Counted from the stretch's first letter, positions 45,616 through 55,241 are shown. The stretch is 64,000 nucleotides of DNA from Homoserinimonas aerilata (GCF_006716125.1 NZ_VFOM01000001.1:558001-622000), one strand, 5' to 3'. Translations and numbers: made by a program. The notes: generated from the letters alone by a model not told the origin.

Positions 45616-45792
45616 TCTGTGCTGCCTTTCGGTCGAGTGGCGAGGCCACTGGCCGGCGAACCGGGCGATCCGGATGCCGGTATTTCGCTCTCAGGCTAGC
45701 AAAGTGACCCTTTCGGGGCAGCAGTTTCGGAGCATCCGTCACCCGGTACGCTGGGTTCATCCACCCGCACGGCAGACAACAGGAGTGCGCGA

Positions 45793-46854
45793 ATGCCCCG
45801 AAGAATCAAGCTCGCAGTCATCGCAGGCGATGGCATCGGCCCGGAGGTCACGGCCGAGGCTGTGAAGGTGCTGAAAGCGGTGCTTCCGGGTGATGTCGAG
45901 CTCGAGACGACGCCCTTCCCGTTCGGTGCCGGGCACTTTCTGGAGACGGGCGAGATCCTCGGTGACGACGACCTGACGGCGCTCGCTGGGCACGATGCGA
46001 TCCTGCTGGGGGCGGTCGGCGGTGACCCGCGTGACCCGCGCCTCGCCGGTGGCATCATCGAGCGCGGGCTGCTGCTGAAGCTGCGTTTCGCCTTCGACCA
46101 TTACGTGAACCTGCGGCCCACCCAGCTGTTCCCCTCGGTTGCCTCGCCTCTGGCGAACCCCGGTGACGTCGACTTCGTTGTCGTGCGGGAGGGCACAGAG
46201 GGGCCGTATGTCGGCAACGGCGGCAGCATCCGGCGCGGCACCGTCAATGAGGTGGCCAACGAGGTGAGCGTCAACACGGCGTTCGGTGTGGAGCGACTTG
46301 TGCGTTTCGGCTTCGAGACGGCGAATTCGCGCCCTGCGAAGAAGCTCACGCTCGTGCACAAGACGAATGTGCTCGTGCACGCCGGCGGCCTGTGGCAGCG
46401 CACGGTGGATGCCGTCAGTGGCGAATACCCGGATGTTGCGGTCGATTACCAGCACATCGACGCCGCCACCATCCACATGGTCGTGAATCCGTCGCGCTTC
46501 GATACAATCGTCACGGACAACCTCTTCGGTGACATCATCACCGACCTGGCGGCCGCGATCAGCGGCGGAATCGGGCTGGCAGCCTCCGCAAACATCAACC
46601 CGGATGGCACCTTCCCCAGCATGTTCGAGCCGGTTCACGGTTCCGCCCCCGACATCGCTGGTCGGCAACTCGCCGACCCGACCGCAGCGATCCTCTCCGC
46701 TGCTCTCCTGCTCGACCACCTGCAGCTTGCGGATGCCGCGGCCCGCGTGCGTTCGGCCGTTGAGGCCGACCTCGCCTCCCGCGGCGATGCGAAGAGGTCC
46801 ACCTCAGAGGTCGGCGATGCGATTGCGGCGTCGCTGTCTCGCGCGCAGAATTAG
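45793..46854 (+). CDS. leuB: 3-isopropylmalate dehydrogenase
   Basis: This is a 353-residue NAD-dependent enzyme that oxidatively decarboxylates 3-isopropylmalate in leucine synthesis. Signature parts are [11 protein letters not shown] at the N-terminus, the substrate arginines around RPTQLFPS and [11 protein letters not shown], and the metal and NAD regions [26 protein letters not shown] and [16 protein letters not shown] 45793 follows CAGGAG. It is paired with ilvE 22 bases downstream. Confidence 0.95.
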   Translation: MPRRIKLAVIAGDGIGPEVTAEAVKVLKAVLPGDVELETTPFPFGAGHFLETGEILGDDDLTALAGHDAILLGAVGGDPRDPRLAGGIIERGLLLKLRFAFDHYVNLRPTQLFPSVASPLANPGDVDFVVVREGTEGPYVGNGGSIRRGTVNEVANEVSVNTAFGVERLVRFGFETANSRPAKKLTLVHKTNVLVHAGGLWQRTVDAVSGEYPDVAVDYQHIDAATIHMVVNPSRFDTIVTDNLFGDIITDLAAAISGGIGLAASANINPDGTFPSMFEPVHGSAPDIAGRQLADPTAAILSAALLLDHLQLADAAARVRSAVEADLASRGDAKRSTSEVGDAIAASLSRAQN

Positions 46855-46876
46855 ACAACACCAGTAAGGACTCGCC

Positions 46877-47986
46877 ATGATCAACAACCTCCTCGCCCCC
46901 ACAGAGCTCAGCTTCGCCGTCACCAGGAACGATGCGGCCCGCAGCGCGCAGGAGCGCGAGGAGATTCTGGCGAACCCCGGTTTCGGCAAGTTCTTCACCG
47001 ACCACATGGTCGACCTGTGCTGGTCGGAGAAGGGCGGATGGCACCGCCCGCGCGTGCAGCCGTACGGCCCCATCGAGCTCGACCCGGCTGCCGCAGTGTT
47101 GCACTACGGCCAGGAGATCTTCGAGGGCATGAAGGCCTACCGTCACGCGGACGGTTCGATCTGGACGTTCCGCCCCGAGGCGAACGCTGCCCGCATGCAG
47201 CGTTCCGCGCGCCGGCTGGCCCTGCCCGAGCTACCCACCGAGTACTTCATCGAGTCGCTGAAGCAGCTCGTGGCCGTCGACGCCGACTGGGTGCCCGACG
47301 CCGATGAGACCTGCCTGTACATCCGGCCGTTCATGTTCGCGAAGGAGGCCTTCCTGGGCGTGCGCCCCGCGAACAAGGTCGCCTTCTATGTCATCGCGAG
47401 CCCCGCTGGCGCCTACTTCACGGGCGGGGTGTCGCCGATCAGCATCTGGCTGTCGAGCGAGTACACGCGTGCGGGTCGCGGCGGTACGGGTGCGGCGAAG
47501 ACGGGCGGCAACTACGCCGCATCGCTGCTCGCCCAGGCGGAGGCCTACGAGAACGGATGCGACCAGGTTCTGTTCCTTGACTCGTCTGAGGGCAAGTACA
47601 TCGAGGAGCTCGGCGGCATGAACGTCGTGCTCGTCTACAAGGACGGAACGCTCGTCACCCCAGAATCCGACAGCATCCTGGAGGGTGTGACGCGTGACAG
47701 CGTGCTGCAGCTCGCGGAGGACCGCGGGCACCGGGTCGAGCGCCGCCATGTGAGCATCGACGAGTGGCGTGAGGCTCAGGCGTCGGGCGAACTCGCCGAG
47801 GTCTTCGCCTGCGGAACCGCTGCCGTGATCACGCCCATCGGCCTGGTGAAGGCGAAGGACTTCGAGATCGGGTCGGCGGATGCTGTGGCCGGCGAGTTGA
47901 CGATGTCGCTGCGCAAGGAGCTCACCGACATCCAGTACGGTCGCTCCGAGGACCGCCACGGCTGGCTGACCCGCCTCGACGCGTAG
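46877..47986 (+). CDS. ilvE: Branched-chain amino acid aminotransferase
   Basis: This is a 369-residue fold-type IV PLP enzyme, the last step of Leu, Ile and Val synthesis. The cofactor lysine lies in GTGAAKTGGNYAASL. LHYGQEIFEGMKAYR and FACGTAAVITPIG are conserved around the active site. It follows leuB closely, probably as one transcript. The start ATG 46877 has AAGGA upstream. Confidence 0.95.
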   Translation: MINNLLAPTELSFAVTRNDAARSAQEREEILANPGFGKFFTDHMVDLCWSEKGGWHRPRVQPYGPIELDPAAAVLHYGQEIFEGMKAYRHADGSIWTFRPEANAARMQRSARRLALPELPTEYFIESLKQLVAVDADWVPDADETCLYIRPFMFAKEAFLGVRPANKVAFYVIASPAGAYFTGGVSPISIWLSSEYTRAGRGGTGAAKTGGNYAASLLAQAEAYENGCDQVLFLDSSEGKYIEELGGMNVVLVYKDGTLVTPESDSILEGVTRDSVLQLAEDRGHRVERRHVSIDEWREAQASGELAEVFACGTAAVITPIGLVKAKDFEIGSADAVAGELTMSLRKELTDIQYGRSEDRHGWLTRLDA

Positions 47987-47996
47987 CTCGATCTGC

Positions 47997-48037
47997 TGGT
48001 CGAGGTGTCGCGCTCTGGTGCGACAGTCTCGAGACCA
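47997..48037. repeat. Hairpin-forming intergenic repeat, divergent copy
   Basis: TGGTCGAG begins and CTCGAGACCA ends the element, with an inner TGTCGC and GCGACA stem around an 8-base loop. The outer motif is of the same type as the ilvN-ilvC and post-ilvC repeats, but the core differs. It lies after ilvE. Confidence 0.55.
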
Positions 48038-48048
48038 CCGCCAATACC

Positions 48049-48070
48049 ACCCATTGCCCATTGAATGGGT
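48049..48070. repeat. 7-bp inverted repeat after ilvE
   Basis: ACCCATT (48049-48055) and AATGGGT (48064-48070) flank 8 bases, about 30 bases upstream of the -10 box for the next gene. It could be a small hairpin or an operator. Confidence 0.4.
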
Positions 48071-48101
48071 GACGGAGCGGAGCCCGCTCGGGCCGCAGCA
48101 C

Positions 48102-48107
48102 TAGACT
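48102..48107 (+). promoter_or_regulatory. -10 element TAGACT, leaderless FAH gene
   Basis: TAGACT ends 7 bases before the GTG at 48115, the leaderless spacing; no ribosome-binding site stands between. Confidence 0.55.
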
Positions 48108-48114
48108 CGAACCC

Positions 48115-48885
48115 GTGAAGGTTGCGCGTTTCTCTACTGCCGGTGGTGACCCCCGTTTCGGAATCGTCGACGACGACGAGCTCGTTGTGCTGACGGGTGA
48201 TCCGATGTTCAGCGGGTTCGACACGACGGGGGAGCGTGTGCCGCTTGCGGATGCCCGCCTGCTCGCGCCGGTCATCCCGCGCTCGAAGGTGGTCTGCGTG
48301 GGTCTCAACTACGCCGAGCACAAAGCGGAGATGGAGATCGCTGCGCCGACGAATCCGCTGATCTTCTTGAAGCCGAACACGGCTGTCATCGGGCCGAACG
48401 AGATGATCCAGATTCCTCCGGTGGAGGGGCGCATCGTTCATGAGGGCGAGTTGGCGATCGTGATCGGCCGCATCGCGAAGCGCGTGAAGGCGGAGGACGC
48501 CTCCGATTACATCTTCGGCTACACGATCGCGAACGACATTTCGGCCCGCGATCAGATGTTCGCCGATGGCCAGTGGGCGCGCGCGAAGGGCTACGACACG
48601 TTCTGCCCGATCGGCCCGGTGATCGAGACTGAGCTCGACGTTTCGGAGCTGTCGATCCAGACTTTCGTCGACGGAGAGCCGCGCCGGCACGGCAACACCC
48701 GCGACATGCTGCACAAGGTGCCTGAGCTGATCGAGTACATCTCGGACGTCTGGACTCTGCTGCCCGGCGACATCATCCTCACGGGCACGCCGGCTGGCCT
48801 GGGCGGTTTCGTGGACGGCCAGACGGTCGACATCACCATCGAGGGCATCGGCACGCTCAGCAACCCGGCCCGCAACCGCGTCTGA
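48115..48885 (+). CDS. Fumarylacetoacetate hydrolase-family protein
   Basis: This is a 256-residue protein of the FAH family (hydrolases, isomerases and acylpyruvases of 2-keto acids). The core starts at LNYAEHKAEMEIA; the metal-binding acidic residues sit in EGRIVHEGELAIVIGR and NDISARDQM, and the end has LTGTPAGLGGF. Such enzymes often act as oxaloacetate decarboxylases or acylpyruvate hydrolases. The gene precedes gltX, a common actinobacterial neighbour. The substrate is unknown. Confidence 0.9.
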   Translation: MKVARFSTAGGDPRFGIVDDDELVVLTGDPMFSGFDTTGERVPLADARLLAPVIPRSKVVCVGLNYAEHKAEMEIAAPTNPLIFLKPNTAVIGPNEMIQIPPVEGRIVHEGELAIVIGRIAKRVKAEDASDYIFGYTIANDISARDQMFADGQWARAKGYDTFCPIGPVIETELDVSELSIQTFVDGEPRRHGNTRDMLHKVPELIEYISDVWTLLPGDIILTGTPAGLGGFVDGQTVDITIEGIGTLSNPARNRV

Positions 48886-48922
48886 CCGTTCGCCCCTGCG
48901 CCGCGGGAGCAGGCATCCGGCC

Positions 48923-48928
48923 TAGAAT
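48923..48928 (+). promoter_or_regulatory. -10 element TAGAAT, leaderless gltX
   Basis: TAGAAT ends 7 bases before ATG 48936; no Shine-Dalgarno sequence is present. Confidence 0.55.
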
Positions 48929-48935
48929 CTAAGCA

Positions 48936-50411
48936 ATGTCTGCCTCATTCTCTTCTGCTTCCGGCGCCGATGTGCGCGTCCGCTTCTGCCCGTCGCCGAC
49001 CGGCACGCCCCATGTCGGGCTGATCCGCACTGCCCTGTTCAACTGGGCTTATGCGCGGCACACGGGCGGCAAACTGATCTTCAGGATCGAAGACACGGAT
49101 GCTGCGCGCGACAGCGAGGAGAGCTACCTGCAACTGCTCGAGGCGCTGCGGTGGCTGAAGATCGACTGGGATGAGGGCATCGACGTGGGCGGGCCGCACG
49201 GGCCGTACCGCCAGTCGCAGCGTAGCGAGATCTATCAGGGCGTGATCGAGAAGCTGACGGCATCCGGTCACCTGTATGAGTCGTTTGCGACGGGTGAGGA
49301 GATCGAGGCGCGCAATGTGGCCAACGGTCGCGACCCGAAGCAGGGCTACGACAACTTCGAGCGTGACCTCACCGAGGAGCAGCGCGCGGCCTACAAGGTG
49401 GAGGGCCGCCAGCCGGCGCTGCGCCTGCGCGTGCCCGACACCGATCTCAGCTTCACCGATCTGGTGCGCGGCGAGATCACGTTCCCGGCCGGCAGCTTCA
49501 CCGACTTTGTGGTGGTGCGGCCGAACGGCATCCCGCTGTACACCTTCGTGAACCCGGTCGATGATGCGCTGATGGGCATCACGCATGTGCTGCGCGGTGA
49601 GGACCTGCTGAGCAGCACGCCGCGCCAGATCGCCCTGTACACGGCACTCATCGAGGTGGGTGTTGCGGATGCGATTCCGCAGTTCGGTCATCTGCCGTAT
49701 GTGATGGGGGAGGGCAACAAGAAGCTCTCCAAGCGCGACCCCGAGGCGAATCTGTTCCACCACCGCGACCGCGGTTTCATCCCCGAGGGGCTCATCAACT
49801 ATCTGGCGCTGCTCGGCTGGTCGCTGAGCGCCGACCGGGATGTGTTCTCGATCGATGAGATGGTTGCCGCGTTCGAGGTGTCGGATGTGAACCCGAACCC
49901 GGCCCGCTTCGATCAGAAGAAGGCGGAGTCGATCAACGGCGATCACATCCGCCTGCTCGAGGTGAATGACTTTGCGGAGCGCCTGCTGCCGTACCTCGAC
50001 GACATTGTCGTCAGCGGCGAGCACCGTGTGCTGCTGGCGAAGGCTGCGCCCCTCGTGCAGGAGCGCATGCAGCTGCTGGGTGAGGCGCGCGGCCTGCTGG
50101 CGTTCCTGTTCACGGCGAATGACGCGATCGAGTTCGACGCGAACGCGATGCCCGGCGAGGAGGGCGCTGCCGTGCTTGCGGCGGCGACGGATGCTCTGGC
50201 CGGCCTCGACGCCTGGACCCATGAGGCCATCGAGGCGGCACTGCGCGAGGCTCTCATCGACGGGCTCGGCCTGAAGCCGCGCAACGCCTTCGGTGCGCTG
50301 CGCACGGCCGTCTCCGGTCGGCGCATCAGCCCGCCCCTGTTCGAGTCGATGGAGCTGCTCGGCAAGACGAGCACCCTGGCGCGCCTGCAGAGGCTCGCCG
50401 AACGCCTATGA
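48936..50411 (+). CDS. gltX: Glutamyl-tRNA synthetase
   Basis: This is a 491-residue class Ib aminoacyl-tRNA synthetase. The HIGH-type motif is [17 protein letters not shown] (His-Val-Gly-Leu) and the KMSKS-type motif is [27 protein letters not shown] lies between. Residues 340-491 form the helical anticodon-binding domain. As actinobacteria usually lack GlnRS, it may also charge tRNA-Gln, which lies 1.1 kb away. Its stop overlaps the next gene (ATGA). Confidence 0.96.
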   Translation: MSASFSSASGADVRVRFCPSPTGTPHVGLIRTALFNWAYARHTGGKLIFRIEDTDAARDSEESYLQLLEALRWLKIDWDEGIDVGGPHGPYRQSQRSEIYQGVIEKLTASGHLYESFATGEEIEARNVANGRDPKQGYDNFERDLTEEQRAAYKVEGRQPALRLRVPDTDLSFTDLVRGEITFPAGSFTDFVVVRPNGIPLYTFVNPVDDALMGITHVLRGEDLLSSTPRQIALYTALIEVGVADAIPQFGHLPYVMGEGNKKLSKRDPEANLFHHRDRGFIPEGLINYLALLGWSLSADRDVFSIDEMVAAFEVSDVNPNPARFDQKKAESINGDHIRLLEVNDFAERLLPYLDDIVVSGEHRVLLAKAAPLVQERMQLLGEARGLLAFLFTANDAIEFDANAMPGEEGAAVLAAATDALAGLDAWTHEAIEAALREALIDGLGLKPRNAFGALRTAVSGRRISPPLFESMELLGKTSTLARLQRLAERL

Positions 50412-51406
50412 CTGCAGAGGGGGCGTCGCCCGAGTACGACGTCGTCGTGGTGGGCGCGGGCCCTGCGGGGCTGAGTGCGGCCCTCAATCTGGTGCGGGCG
50501 CGCCGTCGCGTTCTGGTGCTCGACAGCAACCGTCCGCGGCATTCGGCGACGCTCATCTCGCACGGCTTCCTCACGCGCGACAACACGCCGCCGCACGAGC
50601 TGCGCAGGCTGGGGCGCGAGGAGTATCTCGCCTACCCGGAGGCGGAGCACCAGCTGGCGAAGGTGCTGTCGATCACCTCGCTGGCGGAGCCGGGCGAGCA
50701 TGTGCATCTGAGCGAGACGCACACGATCGGTTCGACGGGGCTCTTCGAGGTCTCCGCGAAGGGCGTGAACGGGCAGCCCGACCGCACCGTCACCACGAGC
50801 ACCGTGCTGCTGGCGACGGGCCTGCGGGAGGAGCTGCCGGCGTTTCCGAGCATCCGTTCGTTCTACGGCATGGGCCTGTTCAGTTGTGTCGCGTGCGACG
50901 GCTACGAGTACAGCGACCGGCCGATCGCGCTCATCGGCGAGACATCCGATGTGGCGTGGCGGGCGATGCTGATCGCGCAGTGGAGTGACCACCTGACGGT
51001 GTTCACGAATGGGTCGGATGCTGTGACTCCCGGCCAGGAGCAGCTGTTGGTCGAGCGCGGGGTCGCCATCGAGCGACGCCCCATCGCCGATGTGGAGGGT
51101 ACCCGGGAGGGCGTCAGCGGTGTGCGGCTGGAGGACGGCGAGGTCGTGCCCGTGTCGGGTGGTTTCGTGCGGCCGCGCTGGCACGCGCAGCTGGAGTTCG
51201 CGTCGACGCTCGGTCTCGACACGGATGGCTGGGGTCTGCTCACGGTCGACCGCGACGGCCGCACCAACCACGCGGGCGTCTATGCGGCGGGCGACATCAC
51301 GTCACCGGGGCCGCAGCAGCTCATCGTCGCGGCGGGCGCGGGTGGCCGCGTTGCAGCGACCATCAACCGCGACCTCATCGGAGTGCCCACGGCCCACGGC
51401 CGCTGA
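50408..51406 (+). CDS. Thioredoxin reductase-like FAD/NAD(P) oxidoreductase
   Basis: This is a 332-residue flavoprotein. The FAD-binding [12 protein letters not shown] is near residue 14, the redox dithiol motif SCVACDGYE (Cys-x-x-Cys) lies near 160, and [21 protein letters not shown] ends the FAD domain. The NADPH-binding motif is weaker than in true TrxB. No thioredoxin gene is adjacent, so the partner is unknown. It is translationally coupled to gltX. Confidence 0.85.
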   Translation: MTAEGASPEYDVVVVGAGPAGLSAALNLVRARRRVLVLDSNRPRHSATLISHGFLTRDNTPPHELRRLGREEYLAYPEAEHQLAKVLSITSLAEPGEHVHLSETHTIGSTGLFEVSAKGVNGQPDRTVTTSTVLLATGLREELPAFPSIRSFYGMGLFSCVACDGYEYSDRPIALIGETSDVAWRAMLIAQWSDHLTVFTNGSDAVTPGQEQLLVERGVAIERRPIADVEGTREGVSGVRLEDGEVVPVSGGFVRPRWHAQLEFASTLGLDTDGWGLLTVDRDGRTNHAGVYAAGDITSPGPQQLIVAAGAGGRVAATINRDLIGVPTAHGR

Positions 51407-51491
51407 CGCCCCCGCCCACCTCGCGCCGGTTCGACCCACGTCGGCGCGTAGGGTAAAGTGGTTTCTCGGTGCCGATCACGGTCGGAACCAT

Positions 51492-51563
51492 TGGGGTATG
51501 GTGTAATTGGCAACACGGAAGATTCTGATTCTTTTGTTCTTGGTTCGAGTCCAGGTACCCCAG
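51492..51563 (+). tRNA. tRNA-Gln (anticodon CTG)
   Basis: The acceptor stem TGGGGTA pairs perfectly with TACCCCA. The anticodon arm GAAGA-TTCTGAT-TCTTT has CTG at its centre, reading CAG. G is the discriminator and CCA is not encoded. A terminator follows 8 bases later. It marks the left side of the region carrying AbiE and the catabolic operon. Confidence 0.94.
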
Positions 51564-51570
51564 CGATAAG

Positions 51571-51592
51571 CCCCCGGAGATCCGGGGGTTTT
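51571..51592 (+). terminator. Intrinsic terminator after tRNA-Gln
   Basis: CCCCCGGAGATCCGGGGG (51571-51588) folds into a GC-rich hairpin and is followed by TTTT and further Ts. Confidence 0.85.
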
Positions 51593-51816
51593 CTTGTTTC
51601 GCAGGCCCGGCGGTTGCGGTGCCCTGCGCCTCCAGGTGCGGCGCTAAAAACTTGGGGATCTCACGCCGATGGCGCGTAACTCGGAACAATTAACTCGGAA
51701 TAACGGTCTCGCTATTTCGGGTTATTGATGTACTTAGGTAAGCCCGGCGGGTCGATTCAGGCATGTTGTCTTCGCGTTTTCGCGCACGCCAGTTGGTGCG
51801 GGGCATGTCACCACTC
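51593..51816. other. Low-G+C gene-free stretch with direct repeats
   Basis: There is no plausible coding frame here. TAACTCGGAA occurs twice (51677-51686 and 51691-51700) and AATAAC and GTTATT form a weak inverted repeat around 51699-51726. The base composition is lower in G+C than the surroundings, in line with foreign or remodelled DNA next to a tRNA. I saw no duplicated tRNA end, so no attachment site can be claimed. Confidence 0.4.
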
Positions 51817-51852
51817 TGCCAATACTGTACCAATAGTGGTACGGTATTGGCA
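51817..51852. promoter_or_regulatory. 16-bp palindromic operator of the AbiEi gene
   Basis: TGCCAATACTGTACCA (51817-51832) and TGGTACGGTATTGGCA (51837-51852) are inverted copies matching at 15 of 16 positions around ATAG. It ends two bases before AAGGAGG, the ribosome-binding site. AbiEi-type antitoxins autoregulate by binding such repeats, so this is a likely site for it. Confidence 0.8.
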
Positions 51853-51868
51853 GTAAGGAGGTGGTGTT

Positions 51869-52402
51869 GTGGGGTACCGACACGATTTATGGGAGGTGGC
51901 AGCGTCCCGCAACGGCGTGGTGACCGTCTCCGATGCCGAAGACGTGGGCACCCCGGCCGTGGAGGTGCGAAAGCTCGCCGCACGCGGGGCTCTCCGCGCG
52001 TATGGGCAGGGCGTCTACACGCATCGCGACGTACCGACAACGGCTTTGACGGAGCCGACGGTGGCTGTGGCGCTCGCGGGTGAGGGCGCGTTCCTGCATC
52101 GCGAGGCGGTGTTTGACCTGCTCGGGGTGGGGCATTTCAACCCGAAGAAGGTGCGGGTGGGCACCCGTCGGCGGGTGCGGCGCGCTCTCCCGGAATGGGT
52201 GGCCCTGGAGAACAGGTTTGACGTTCCCGACAGCGATATCACGCGGTACGAGGGCATCCCGGCGACGACGATCCTGCGCGCACTGCGAGACATGAAGCAG
52301 CGGATGCCCCGTGAACGGTGGGAGGTTCTGGTCGAAGAGGCAATGCGGCGGGACCTGATCGGTGACCATGATGCTGTCGTGCTGAAGGAGATCCCGGAGT
52401 GA
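51869..52402 (+). CDS. AbiEi-type antitoxin of a type IV toxin-antitoxin system
   Basis: This is a 177-residue protein with an N-terminal winged-helix domain (ASRNGVVTVSDAEDVGTPAVEVRKLAARGALRAYGQGVYTH) and a C-terminal AbiEi domain. That order is characteristic of AbiEi antitoxins, which repress their own operon and counter a nucleotidyltransferase toxin. GTG 51869 follows AAGGAGG at 7 bases. It overlaps the toxin frame by 4 bases. It is intact while the toxin is broken, so it could persist as an orphan regulator. Confidence 0.85.
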   Translation: MGYRHDLWEVAASRNGVVTVSDAEDVGTPAVEVRKLAARGALRAYGQGVYTHRDVPTTALTEPTVAVALAGEGAFLHREAVFDLLGVGHFNPKKVRVGTRRRVRRALPEWVALENRFDVPDSDITRYEGIPATTILRALRDMKQRMPRERWEVLVEEAMRRDLIGDHDAVVLKEIPE

Positions 52403-52824
52403 CCGGTGTGATGCCACCGCTGAATGTTCCGCAGCTCAATGATCGCCTCGCGCAGGTCGCGGGAGCGCTGGGCATCCCGGTCGCCCGTGCGCGGGTGATG
52501 CTGTGCACGCTCGTCGTTTCACAGATGCTCCCCGACGCCGTCGCGATCAAGGGCGGGATGGGTGTCAAGCTGCGGCTGGGTGAACGCGGAACCCGGGCCA
52601 CCTCCGACCTTGATGTCTCGACCCGCGCTCGTGGCGAGGAGTTCGAGCGGTGTGCGCGCCCATTTGGGGTGTCCGCACCCGCTCGAGCGGTAGCGGATGC
52701 CCCGAACGGGCGCGCACGCAGGTCCGGCGCAGCGGCACGTCCAGCGGGCGGCTACCGCACCGGGGCCTGGGCTTGTGCCGCGTCTGGGCGGAAGCCCTTC
52801 TTGGCGAGCTGGATCTGCTCGTAG
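52399..52824 (+). pseudogene. Truncated AbiEii-type nucleotidyltransferase toxin
   Basis: The first 83 residues match the AbiEii fold: VAIKGGMGVKLRLGERGTRATSDLDVS contains the Gly-Gly and Ser-Asp-Leu-Asp nucleotidyltransferase motif. After about 52650 the homology stops and the frame runs on through unrelated, Ala/Arg-rich codons into the antisense of an ABC ATPase gene. Full AbiEii proteins are about 280-300 residues, so the C-terminal half is missing and the toxin is probably inactive. The break coincides with the end of the catabolic operon, suggesting that a deletion or insertion joined them. Confidence 0.75.
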
Positions 52825-53627
52825 ACGTGGTGCCGCAGCTCGGTGAACCGCGGCAGGGCGCGCGTCTCGAGCTGATCGCGCTGCTCCGGGAGGTCGATGA
52901 CGAGATCCTCCTGCACGACGGTCGGTGACGACGACAGGATGATCACGCGTTCGGCCAGGTACACCGACTCGTCGATGTCGTGGGTCACGAACAGCACGGT
53001 CACACCCAGCTGCTTGCGGATCGAGCGCACCAGGTCTTCGAGGTCCGCACGGGTCTGCGCGTCGACTGCCGCGAACGGCTCATCCATGAGGAGGATCTCG
53101 GGCTTGTAGGCGATGGCGCGCGCGATCGCGACGCGCTGCTGCATGCCGCCGGAGAGCTGCCAGGGGTACGACTTCGGCACATGCGACAGCCCCACGCTCT
53201 CGAGTGCTTCCGCCACGAGTTGTCTGCGTTCCGCCTTCGGCACCCCCGCGTTTCGAAGGGGAAGCTCGACGTTCGCGTCCACGCGAAGCCACGGGTAGAG
53301 CGAGCGACCGTACTCCTGGAACACGACGGCCATCTTCTTCGGCGGCCCGGTGACCGCCTTGCCGTCCAGCATCACGGTTCCGCTGGTCGGTTCGAGCAGC
53401 CCGGCGATGCACTTGAGCAGTGTCGTCTTTCCTGAGCCGGATGGCCCCACGAGGCAGGTGAGCTCGTTCTTGCCGAGGTCGAATGTCAGGTTGCGGACCG
53501 CCTCGATGTCACCCGCATCCGTCCTGTAGATCTTTTGGAGCCCGCGAACAGACAGCAGCGTCTGCTCGGGCGGGAGGCTGCGCCCGCGAGGGATGGGGGA
53601 GGTGTCGGGCGTGCTCTCATGCTGCAT
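52752..53627 (-). CDS. ABC transporter ATP-binding protein (nitrate/sulfonate/taurine type)
   Basis: This is a 291-residue ATPase of the SsuB/TauB/NrtD family. Walker A is GPSGSGKTTLL near residue 60, the signature is LSGGMQQR, Walker B is ILLMDEPFAAVD, and the switch is THDIDE. It starts inside the permease end (11-base overlap) and is the last gene of the operon. It should power uptake of a small anionic or carboxylated substrate together with the two permeases and the lipoprotein. Confidence 0.93.
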   Translation of the reverse strand: MQHESTPDTSPIPRGRSLPPEQTLLSVRGLQKIYRTDAGDIEAVRNLTFDLGKNELTCLVGPSGSGKTTLLKCIAGLLEPTSGTVMLDGKAVTGPPKKMAVVFQEYGRSLYPWLRVDANVELPLRNAGVPKAERRQLVAEALESVGLSHVPKSYPWQLSGGMQQRVAIARAIAYKPEILLMDEPFAAVDAQTRADLEDLVRSIRKQLGVTVLFVTHDIDESVYLAERVIILSSSPTVVQEDLVIDLPEQRDQLETRALPRFTELRHHVYEQIQLAKKGFRPDAAQAQAPVR

Positions 53628-54393
53628 TTTCGATGTCCTTCAGTCCGTAGTACCAGTGGAGGAGACGACGTTCGACGACCTTGAAGATCATCGAGACGGC
53701 GTACCCGATCAGCCCCAGCATCAGGATTCCCGACCACATCTCGGGGATCGCGAAGCGTCGCTGGAACTGGATGATCGAGAAGCCCAACCCTGACGAGGAG
53801 AAGAACATCTCACTGATCACCATGAGGATGATGCCGATCGGGAGGGCCTGCCGAACGCCGGCGAGGATGCTGGGAGCTGCGGCCGGCATAACCTGGAAGC
53901 GCACGCGCGCGATTCCGTGAATCCCGTACGACCGTGACGTCTCGCTCTGCACGGAGTCGACGCCCCGCACGCCCTCGATCGTGTTGAGCAGCACCGGCCA
54001 GATCGCTCCGGCCGCGATGACGACGACCTTCATCTGGTCGCTGACGCCGATCAGGAGACCGAACACGGGGATCAGCACGGGCGGCGGGATGGCGCGGAAG
54101 AACTCGAAGATGGGCTCCGTGTAGTCGCGAAGGTTGCGGCTGAGCCCGACGAGCAGGCCGATGAGGATTCCGAACACGATGGCAACGCCGGTGCCTATCG
54201 CGAATCGCGCCAGACTGGGCAGCACATCGGTGAAGAAGCGGTCACCGACCCAGGTCTCGAAGAACTCCCGGAGGAGCTGGTCAGGCTTCGGCATGAAGAT
54301 GCTTGTCGTGCCCAGACTTATGAGCCACCAGATCAGGATGAGGATCACGGGCAGCGCGAGCGCGAAGCCGATCGCGGTGAGTATCTTTCTCAT
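53617..54393 (-). CDS. ABC transporter permease (SsuC/TauC type), second copy
   Basis: This is a 258-residue permease with six helices. The EAA loop is visible in SRSYGIHGIARVRFQVMPAAAPSILAG, where the ATPase docks. ATG 54393 overlaps the other permease by 4 bases. Paired non-identical permeases suggest a heterodimeric channel; many SsuABC systems use a homodimer, so this is a variation. Confidence 0.92.
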   Translation of the reverse strand: MRKILTAIGFALALPVILILIWWLISLGTTSIFMPKPDQLLREFFETWVGDRFFTDVLPSLARFAIGTGVAIVFGILIGLLVGLSRNLRDYTEPIFEFFRAIPPPVLIPVFGLLIGVSDQMKVVVIAAGAIWPVLLNTIEGVRGVDSVQSETSRSYGIHGIARVRFQVMPAAAPSILAGVRQALPIGIILMVISEMFFSSSGLGFSIIQFQRRFAIPEMWSGILMLGLIGYAVSMIFKVVERRLLHWYYGLKDIENAA

Positions 54394-55241
54394 GCTGCAA
54401 CCTCCCCACGCACTGACTGGTGCCATCCGAGGAGGCGGTGTTCGAGTGCGCGCACGCCGACGTTGATGATCATGCCCAGCAGCCCGGTGGCGAGCACGAG
54501 GGCATAGGTGGAGGCGTAGAGGCCTGCTTCCTTCGCCAACGCAATCTGGTTTCCGAGCCCGGGTGTGCCGATGACAAGTTCTGCGGTGATCGCGAGGATG
54601 AGCGCGACAGAGGCGGCGAGGCGGATGCCCGTGAGCAGATACGGGAGCATCGTCGGGAACACGACATCCCGAATCCGCTGCCATCGGGTGAATCCGAAGC
54701 TGCGGGCGGTGCTCATCGCGACGGAGTCCACATCGGCGACACCGTAGAGAACCTGGATGAACACCTGCCAGAACGCCCCGTAGGTGACAATGAGCAGGCT
54801 CTGCTGAAGCGGTACTGCGAAGAGCAGGACGGCCAGAGGGATGAGGCCGACGGAGGGGATCGGCCGGAGGAACTCCACAGTCGACCGGGTCGCCTTCTGC
54901 AGCAGCGGCGACAACCCGATGAACACTCCGAGCGGCACGGAGAGGGCCAGGGCGAGCAGCATGCCGAGCCCCCACGATGTGATGGTCTGCCCGACGGCCA
55001 CCCAGAAGCCTGAGAGGCCCGCGTTCGTGAACATCGTCAGCACCGACACTGAGGCGGGCGGCAGGTAGGTGGGGCCGACGAGGCCTGTTCGGGATGCGAT
55101 CTCCCAGATCAGCAGGAAGGTCAGCACGCCGGCGAGGCCGAGCAGCATGCGGCGGGGGCGGAACGGCCTCCGGCGTTGGCGCGCCTCTGCCACAGCGACA
55201 CTTCTGGTGATCGTGTCGATGGGTGCGGGGGGAGTGCTCAT
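54390..55241 (-). CDS. ABC transporter permease (SsuC/TauC type), first copy
   Basis: This is a 283-residue permease with an arginine-rich N-terminal extension (RQRRRPFRPRR) and six helices. Its EAA loop reads STARSFGFTRWQRIRDVVFPTMLPYLLTG. It overlaps both the acyl-CoA ligase gene and the second permease by 4 bases, so all three are coupled. Confidence 0.92.
   Translation of the reverse strand: MSTPPAPIDTITRSVAVAEARQRRRPFRPRRMLLGLAGVLTFLLIWEIASRTGLVGPTYLPPASVSVLTMFTNAGLSGFWVAVGQTITSWGLGMLLALALSVPLGVFIGLSPLLQKATRSTVEFLRPIPSVGLIPLAVLLFAVPLQQSLLIVTYGAFWQVFIQVLYGVADVDSVAMSTARSFGFTRWQRIRDVVFPTMLPYLLTGIRLAASVALILAITAELVIGTPGLGNQIALAKEAGLYASTYALVLATGLLGMIINVGVRALEHRLLGWHQSVRGEVAA

Noticed and set aside
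51407..51868. Integrase-type attachment site at tRNA-Gln
   Set aside because: No repeat of the tRNA 3' end was found on the right side and no integrase gene exists in the window.
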